Source of the DNA: Actinomycetota bacterium
Lineage (GTDB): Bacteria > Actinomycetota > Acidimicrobiia > Acidimicrobiales > Iamiaceae
Reading direction: 5' to 3'
Length of the DNA: 5,907 nucleotides
NCBI GenBank assembly: GCA_017882935.1
Contig: JADGOP010000167.1
Span: 1-5,907 of the forward strand
Positions 1 through 5,907 of this stretch are shown here, one piece after another; position 1 is the stretch's first letter; every line of letters starts with the position of its first letter. The position numbers were made by a program, and so were the translations under genes. The notes under the pieces were generated by a model that saw only the letters and a list, made by a program, of their open reading frames with translations, made no database searches and was not told where the DNA came from.

Positions 1-1
1 G

Positions 2-271
2 CTGCGGCTCGCCTACCACGGCGCCGCGGTGCTCACCGCAGGGCTGGCCCCGGTCGAGGCCATGGCGGTGAAGAGCCCCGCGATGGCACCGGTGTTCGGG
101 TGGAGCGACCCGCTCCCCGATCCGGAGCTGTACCGCGAGCGGTGGGACGAGGCGGAGCACGCCACCAACCTGGTCATGGGCCTGGCCCTCTCGGTCCTCG
201 ACGACGACGAGGCCGAGGCCTTCGTCAGCGCCTGTGCCGCGGTGCACCAAAGCCTGGACAACCCTGGGTGA
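2..271 (+). CDS. 3' end of an unrecognised gene (C-terminal 89 residues)
   Basis: The reading frame is open from the first bases of the window to the TGA at 269-271, so the start lies upstream and only the last 89 residues are visible. Third codon positions are almost all G or C, as in the neighbouring real genes, which supports genuine coding. The visible part begins with a mildly hydrophobic Ala/Gly/Leu stretch. It continues with a Pro-rich turn (WSDPLPDPELY), then an acidic, probably helical tail that includes EHATNLVMGLAL and a DDDEAEAF stretch. I see no catalytic motif, signal peptide or clear membrane segment. I do not recognise the family and assign no function. A GTG at 29 lies in frame, but coding runs through it, so it is unlikely to be the true start. 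The gene ends 54 nt before clpB and shows no terminator-like hairpin after it. Confidence 0.75.
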   Translation: MRLAYHGAAVLTAGLAPVEAMAVKSPAMAPVFGWSDPLPDPELYRERWDEAEHATNLVMGLALSVLDDDEAEAFVSACAAVHQSLDNPG

Positions 272-290
272 AGAAAACCTGATGGTCCTA

Positions 291-319
291 TTGTCAAGTT
301 GGGGGGGGATCGGTAGCGT
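291..319 (+). promoter_or_regulatory. Candidate clpB promoter (TTGTCA - 17 nt - TAGCGT), probably leaderless
   Basis: A -35-like TTGTCA lies at 291-296 and a TAnnnT-type -10 box, TAGCGT, at 314-319, with an ideal 17-nt spacer. A start about 7 nt after the -10 box falls on the A of the clpB ATG at 326. No Shine-Dalgarno sequence is suitably placed: the G-run ends 17 nt before the ATG and GGAACC abuts it. Both facts point to a leaderless mRNA, which is common in actinobacteria. The spacer contains eight consecutive G (301-308). I looked for the HspR operator (HAIR), CIRCE and a ClgR-type repeat and saw none. The boxes were found by eye, so this is a prediction. Confidence 0.55.
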
Positions 320-325
320 GGAACC

Positions 326-2826
<2,501 letters not shown>

Positions 2827-2830
<4 letters not shown>

Positions 2831-2854
2831 CCCGCACCGGCCATCTCCTAGGGT
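2827..2854 (+). promoter_or_regulatory. Weak candidate promoter for the lipoprotein gene
   Basis: TAGGGT (2849-2854) fits the TAnnnT form of an actinobacterial -10 box. CTGACC (2827-2832), overlapping the clpB stop, is a weak -35 match with a 16-nt spacer. Transcription would start near 2861, about 40 nt before the ATG. The -10 box overlaps the left arm of the hairpin at 2850-2886, so promoter and terminator readings compete for the same bases. Confidence 0.3.
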
Positions 2855-2886
2855 CACTCCGAGCGCGGCCCCCGCGCCTCGACCCT
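2850..2886 (+). terminator. GC-rich hairpin after clpB, possible U-less terminator
   Basis: AGGGTC (2850-2855) pairs perfectly with GACCCT (2881-2886). Inside it, GAGCGCGG (2861-2868) pairs with CCGCG plus CTC (2872-2880, with C2877 bulged). This gives about 14 base pairs around a 3-nt loop, with a 5-nt internal bulge on the left arm. The hairpin lies 19 nt after the clpB stop and just before the SD of the next gene. No T-tract follows, so it would be an actinobacterial-style terminator at best. It also overlaps a -10-like TAGGGT (2849-2854), so it could instead sit at the start of the next transcript. In DNA this GC-rich some pairing arises by chance. Confidence 0.4.
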
Positions 2887-2893
2887 GGGGGAG
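2887..2893 (+). promoter_or_regulatory. Ribosome binding site of the lipoprotein gene
   Basis: GGGGGAG ends 8 nt before the ATG at 2902, which is good spacing and fixes the start. It begins directly after the right arm of the 2850-2886 hairpin, so it stays accessible if that hairpin forms. Confidence 0.65.
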
Positions 2894-2901
2894 CCCTCTC
2901 G

Positions 2902-3345
2902 ATGCACCGTCAACTCCGGACGGCCGCGTTCGTCCTCGCCGCGGCCCTGCTCGGCGTCGCCTGCAGCAGCAGCACGAAGTCCGTCAGCAAGGCCGACTTC
3001 GTGAGCAAGGCGAACGCCGCCTGCAAGTCGATGAACGCCACGCTCTCCGCCAAGGGCGCGAACGTCACCACCGACGCCCAGGCGAAGGTGTTCATCCTCG
3101 ACACGGCCGTCCCCGAGGAGCAGAAGACGCTCGCTGCGCTCAAGGCGCTCGGCTATCCGGCCGGCGACAAGGCCGCCCTCGACAAGCTGTACGCCGACCT
3201 GCAGGCCAGCATCGACAAGCTCAAGGCGAATCCGCTCATCATCAACGACCCGAGCTTCACCGCCGAGTCGAAGAAGCTCAACGTGGCGTTCGACGCGCTG
3301 GGCCTCGAGGCGCAGTGCGGGTCGGGCAGCTCGACCTCGTCGTGA
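2902..3345 (+). CDS. Small secreted lipoprotein with a cysteine pair, function unknown
   Basis: The 147-residue product begins with a classic lipoprotein signal: basic n-region (MHRQLR), hydrophobic core (residues 8-20) and lipobox GVAC with the lipidated cysteine at C21. A Ser/Thr linker follows. The mature part is Lys/Ala-rich and probably all-helical. It begins SKADFVSKANAAC and ends ALGLEAQCG plus a Gly/Ser/Thr tail. The two further cysteines, C41 and C139, sit at the two ends of the folded part and could form a disulfide outside the membrane. From memory, many small actinobacterial lipoproteins share this layout (a K-A-x-F...A-N-x-x-C motif near the N-terminus and a G-L...C-G motif near the C-terminus), but I cannot name a family or function. 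The SD at 2887-2893 and the signal peptide support the ATG at 2902. It lies between clpB and purA with no evident functional link to either. Confidence 0.88.
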   Translation: MHRQLRTAAFVLAAALLGVACSSSTKSVSKADFVSKANAACKSMNATLSAKGANVTTDAQAKVFILDTAVPEEQKTLAALKALGYPAGDKAALDKLYADLQASIDKLKANPLIINDPSFTAESKKLNVAFDALGLEAQCGSGSSTSS

Positions 3346-3353
3346 CGAACGCG

Positions 3354-3384
3354 TTGGGGGAGGGCCACGGCCGGCCAGTAACGT
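3354..3384 (+). promoter_or_regulatory. Candidate purA promoter (TTGGGG - 19 nt - TAACGT)
   Basis: TAACGT (3379-3384) matches the TAnnnT -10 form and resembles the boxes before clpB (TAGCGT) and the lipoprotein gene (TAGGGT). The only -35-like hexamer is TTGGGG (3354-3359), with a longish 19-nt spacer, so the -35 is doubtful. Transcription from near 3391 would give a leader of about 33 nt that includes the SD. The rest of the 78-nt gap holds two short palindromes (AACGCGTT at 3348-3355 and GGCCGGCC at 3369-3376). I see no clear terminator and no riboswitch-like structure. Confidence 0.4.
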
Positions 3385-3410
3385 CTCCCTGCTCGGTTCT
3401 CGGCTGATCG

Positions 3411-3416
3411 AAGGAG
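3411..3416 (+). promoter_or_regulatory. Ribosome binding site deciding the GTG start of purA
   Basis: AAGGAG is a near-perfect SD 7 nt before the GTG at 3424. It settles the choice of a non-ATG start, which also gives the expected PurA N-terminus. Confidence 0.8.
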
Positions 3417-3423
3417 TGACGCC

Positions 3424-4764
3424 GTGCCTGCGACCGTCGTCGTCGGCACTCAGTGGGGCGATGAGGGCAAGGGGAAGGTCACCGACCTCATCGCCAAGGA
3501 GATGCAACTGGTCGTCCGCTACCAGGGCGGCCACAACGCCGGCCACACCCTGGTGGTCGACGGCGTCACGTTCGCTCTCCAGCTGGTGCCCAGTGGAGTC
3601 CTCTACGACCACATCACGCCCGTCATCGGCAACGGTGTGGTCGTCGACCCCATCGTGCTGCTCGCCGAGATGGACGCGCTCACCGCGAAGGGCGTCGACT
3701 GCTCGCGCCTCGCGGTGTCGGGCAACGCCCACCTGATCCTGCCGTACCACCAGGAGATCGACCGGCTCACCGAGCGGCGCCTCGGCAAGGCCAAGCTGGG
3801 CACCACCAAGCGCGGCATCGGGCCGGCCTACGCCGACAAGTCGTCGCGCGTCGGCATCCGGGTGCAGGACCTGCTCGACCCCAAGATCTTCCGCGCCAAG
3901 CTCGACGTGGTGCTGAAGGAGAAGAACGCGGTGCTGGCGAAGGTCTTCAACCAGCTCCCGCTCGATGCCGACGAGATCGCCAAGGTGTACCTCGACGAGT
4001 GCGCCCCCCGGCTGGCGCCCCACATCGTCGACACCGTGGGCCTGGTGCACGACGCGCTCGACGCGGGCCAGCACGTGCTCCTCGAAGGCGCCCAGGCCAC
4101 CTTCCTCGACCTCGACCACGGCACCTATCCCTTCGTCACCAGCTCGAACCCCGTGGCGGGCGGCGCGTGCACGGGCGCCGGCATCGGCCCGCGCTACATC
4201 GACGAGGTCATCGGCATCGCCAAGGCCTACGTCACTCGCGTCGGCACCGGTCCCTTCCCCACCGAGCTGCCCATCTCGGGCGAGGCCGTCGGTGGCATGT
4301 CGGCCGAGGGCGCCGACCCGGCCGACCTGGCGGTCGGCGACCACATCGTGGAGGTGGGCCACGAGTACGGCACCAACAGCGGCCGCCGGCGCCGTCCGGG
4401 CTGGTTCGACGCGGTGATGCTGCGCCAGGCGGTGCGCCTCAACTCGCTCTCCGAGGTGGCCATCACCAAGCTCGACATCTTCGACACCCTCGACACCATC
4501 AAGGTGTGCGTGGCCTACGACATCGACGGCACGCGGGTCACCCACCTGCCGTACCACCAGTCCGACCTGCACCAGGCCGTGCCCGTGTACGAGGAGCTCC
4601 CCGGCTGGAAGACCGACCTCTCCAGCACCCGCGAGGCCCACGACCTGCCGCCCGCGGCGGCGTCGTACCTGGCCTTCCTCGAGGAGCAGATCGGGGTGCC
4701 GATCCGCATCGTCGGCACCGGCCCCGGTCGTGACCAGTACGTCCAGCTCCACACCGATGGCTGA
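3424..4764 (+). CDS. purA: Adenylosuccinate synthetase PurA
   Basis: PurA joins IMP and aspartate using GTP to form adenylosuccinate, the first committed step from IMP to AMP, in the cytoplasm. The family signature [11 protein letters not shown] begins at residue 8, with catalytic D13 and the glycine loop GDEGKGK (12-18). Further motifs are QGGHNAGHT (34-42, catalytic H41), RGIGPAY (130-136), EGAQA (221-225) leading into [31 protein letters not shown] and the C-terminal GTGPGRDQY. The GTG start is fixed by the SD at 3411-3416. At 446 residues it exceeds the usual 427-432. The excess is mainly residues 283-310, between PTEL and VGHEYGT, where most PurA proteins have about 10-12 residues. The usual GRxRRCGWFDA motif reads [11 protein letters not shown] here, with Pro in place of Cys. 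All core catalytic motifs are intact, so an active enzyme is expected. purD follows after 30 nt, making one purine operon likely. Confidence 0.97.
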   Translation: MPATVVVGTQWGDEGKGKVTDLIAKEMQLVVRYQGGHNAGHTLVVDGVTFALQLVPSGVLYDHITPVIGNGVVVDPIVLLAEMDALTAKGVDCSRLAVSGNAHLILPYHQEIDRLTERRLGKAKLGTTKRGIGPAYADKSSRVGIRVQDLLDPKIFRAKLDVVLKEKNAVLAKVFNQLPLDADEIAKVYLDECAPRLAPHIVDTVGLVHDALDAGQHVLLEGAQATFLDLDHGTYPFVTSSNPVAGGACTGAGIGPRYIDEVIGIAKAYVTRVGTGPFPTELPISGEAVGGMSAEGADPADLAVGDHIVEVGHEYGTNSGRRRRPGWFDAVMLRQAVRLNSLSEVAITKLDIFDTLDTIKVCVAYDIDGTRVTHLPYHQSDLHQAVPVYEELPGWKTDLSSTREAHDLPPAAASYLAFLEEQIGVPIRIVGTGPGRDQYVQLHTDG

Positions 4765-4792
4765 GCCCGCAGACGCCCGCGCGGGAGCGGGC
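4765..4792 (+). other. Hairpin-forming purA-purD spacer
   Basis: GCCCGC occurs at 4765-4770 and again at 4775-4780; either copy can pair with GCGGGC at 4787-4792. The nearer copy gives a 6-bp all-G/C stem with a 6-nt loop. The purD SD (GGGAG, 4783-4787) lies mostly in that loop and partly in the stem. There is no T-run, so a terminator is unlikely. If it forms, the structure could restrain purD translation until ribosomes finishing purA open it. Confidence 0.4.
4783..4787 (+). promoter_or_regulatory. Ribosome binding site of purD
   Basis: GGGAG ends 7 nt before the purD ATG at 4795. It supports that start, which also yields the canonical N-terminus MKVCVVGSGGREHA. It overlaps the inverted repeats of the intergenic spacer. 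Confidence 0.65.
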
Positions 4793-4794
4793 CG

Positions 4795-5907
4795 ATGAAG
4801 GTGTGCGTGGTCGGGTCGGGCGGCCGCGAGCACGCCCTCGCGTTGGTGCTGGCGCGCGACGCCGACGTGGTCGTCACGCCCGGCAACCCGGGCATGGTCG
4901 GGCCGGTCGGCGACGGCGTGGGCACGTTGCGCGGGTCGCTCACCCTGTCAGACGCACCGGCCGAGGAGCTCTCGGCCGACCTCTACGTGATCGGTCCCGA
5001 GGCGCCGCTCGTCGACGGCCTCGCCGACCGGCTGCGGGCACAGGGCCGCCTGGTGTTCGGTCCCGGCGCCGACGGCGCCCGGCTCGAGGGCTCGAAGGCG
5101 TTCATGAAGCAGGCGCTCGTCGATGCCGGCGTGCCCACGGCGAAGCACGGTGCGTTCACCGACGTCGACCCCGCCATCTCCTTCCTGCGCGGCCTGCCCG
5201 GTCCGTGGGTGGTCAAGACCGACGGCCTCGCGGCCGGCAAGGGCGTGCTCGTCACCCACGAGCTGGCCGAGGCCGAGGACGACGTGCGGGCCAAGCTCTC
5301 GGGCACGGCGTTCGGCGAGGCGGGCAAGCGCATCGTCATCGAGGAGGGCATGACCGGCGCGGAGCTGTCGATCCTGGCAGTGTGCGACGGGGTGCGCGCG
5401 GTGGCCCTGGCACCGGCCCAGGACTTCAAGCGGGCGTTCGACGGCGGTCTCGGCCCCAACACCGGCGGCATCGGCGCCTACTCACCGGTGCCGGTCGCCG
5501 ACGCGGCCGTGGTCAACGAGGTCATGGAGAAGGCCGTCTTCCCCACCTTGGCCTCCCTGCGGCTCCGCGACATCGACTACCGCGGCGTGCTCTACGCCGG
5601 CGTGATGCTCACGCCCGAGGGCCCCAAGCTCCTCGAGTACAACGTGCGCTTCGGCGACCCCGAGTCTCAGGTGGTCCTTCCCCGGCTCACCTCCAGCCTC
5701 ACCGAGCTGCTGGCCGGCGCCGCCGACGGCAACCTCGGCGGCGACCCGGTCTTCTCTCCCGACGCCGCCGTCACGGTGGTTGCCTGCAGCGAGGGCTACC
5801 CCGGGGCGCCACGAACCGGTGACCCGATCCGGGGACTCGACGCCGCTCGCGCCCTGCCGGGCGTCGCCGTCCTGGCCGCGGGGGTGGGGGCCGCGGCCGA
5901 CGGCTCC
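4795..5907 (+). CDS. purD: Phosphoribosylamine-glycine ligase PurD (GAR synthetase), 3' truncated by window
   Basis: PurD ligates glycine to phosphoribosylamine with ATP, the second step of de novo purine synthesis. The frame is open from the ATG at 4795 to the last base, giving 371 residues; family members have about 415-430, so roughly the last 50 are outside the window. Visible motifs: the N-domain signature VVGSGGREHA (5-14), TPGNPG, GPEAPLVDG (67-75), then the ATP-grasp core with EGSKAFMK (98-105), KTDGLAAGKGV (141-151), NTGGIGAYSP (222-231), YRGVLYAGVML and the metal/ATP-binding EYNVRFGDPE (281-290). The C-terminal domain begins with VVACSEGYPG. The spacing from purA is 30 nt with an SD at 4783-4787, so co-transcription with purA is likely. 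The stretch between the GGREHA motif and TPGN is a few residues shorter than in E. coli PurD; nothing essential appears lost. Confidence 0.96.
   Translation, partial: MKVCVVGSGGREHALALVLARDADVVVTPGNPGMVGPVGDGVGTLRGSLTLSDAPAEELSADLYVIGPEAPLVDGLADRLRAQGRLVFGPGADGARLEGSKAFMKQALVDAGVPTAKHGAFTDVDPAISFLRGLPGPWVVKTDGLAAGKGVLVTHELAEAEDDVRAKLSGTAFGEAGKRIVIEEGMTGAELSILAVCDGVRAVALAPAQDFKRAFDGGLGPNTGGIGAYSPVPVADAAVVNEVMEKAVFPTLASLRLRDIDYRGVLYAGVMLTPEGPKLLEYNVRFGDPESQVVLPRLTSSLTELLAGAADGNLGGDPVFSPDAAVTVVACSEGYPGAPRTGDPIRGLDAARALPGVAVLAAGVGAAADGS

Noticed and set aside
272..325. Search for heat-shock operators (HAIR, CIRCE, ClgR-type repeats) before clpB
   Set aside because: No matching inverted repeat is visible in the 54-nt gap. 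Any operator would have to lie inside the upstream gene.
3346..3423. Possible riboswitch or terminator before purA
   Set aside because: Only short palindromes are present, with no T-tract and no purine-aptamer-like conserved core. The predicted leader is too short for a riboswitch.
2854..4833. 659-codon open frame on the minus strand across the lipoprotein gene and purA
   Set aside because: It lies antisense to two well-supported genes. Its product is a low-complexity Val/Gly/Asp/Arg/His-rich sequence, as expected from the complement of high-GC3 codons, and it shows no recognisable domain.
4803..5822. 339-codon plus-strand frame rich in Arg and Gly
   Set aside because: It overlaps purD in another frame, and purD carries all the family motifs. 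The Arg/Gly/Ala bias is a typical shadow of a GC-rich gene.

Overview
This window is GC-rich DNA with strong G/C preference at third codon positions. It looks like a chromosomal housekeeping segment of an actinobacterium. The PurA signature [12 protein letters not shown], the ClpB N-terminus MALDPNRWT and the short ClpB stretch after the D2 sensor 1 all fit Actinobacteria. A deep-branching class such as Acidimicrobiia is possible, but that is a guess from the overall look and not a proven placement.

Layout, all on the + strand: (1) 2-271, the 3' end of an unrecognised gene. (2) 272-325, a compact promoter that appears to place the transcription start on the clpB ATG itself. (3) 326-2830, clpB, the two-ring AAA+ disaggregase. 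(4) 2831-2901, a short gap with a GC-rich hairpin and a Shine-Dalgarno (SD) sequence. (5) 2902-3345, a small secreted lipoprotein with two cysteines besides the lipidated one. (6) 3346-3423, a gap with a candidate promoter and a strong SD. (7) 3424-4764, purA (adenylosuccinate synthetase). (8) 4765-4794, a 30-nt gap with a hairpin near the purD SD. (9) 4795-5907, purD (GAR synthetase), cut by the window end after 371 codons.

How the genes relate: purA and purD are very probably one transcription unit for purine synthesis. PurD makes glycinamide ribonucleotide early in the pathway, and PurA commits IMP to AMP. clpB is a separate proteostasis gene. The lipoprotein has no obvious link to either side. 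I see no tRNA, rRNA, mobile element, CRISPR array, phage gene or toxin-antitoxin pair. I found no convincing new biological system. The points worth a second look are local: a probably leaderless clpB promoter with a G8 tract in its spacer, a shortened loop in ClpB D2, an extra segment in PurA, and two intergenic hairpins.
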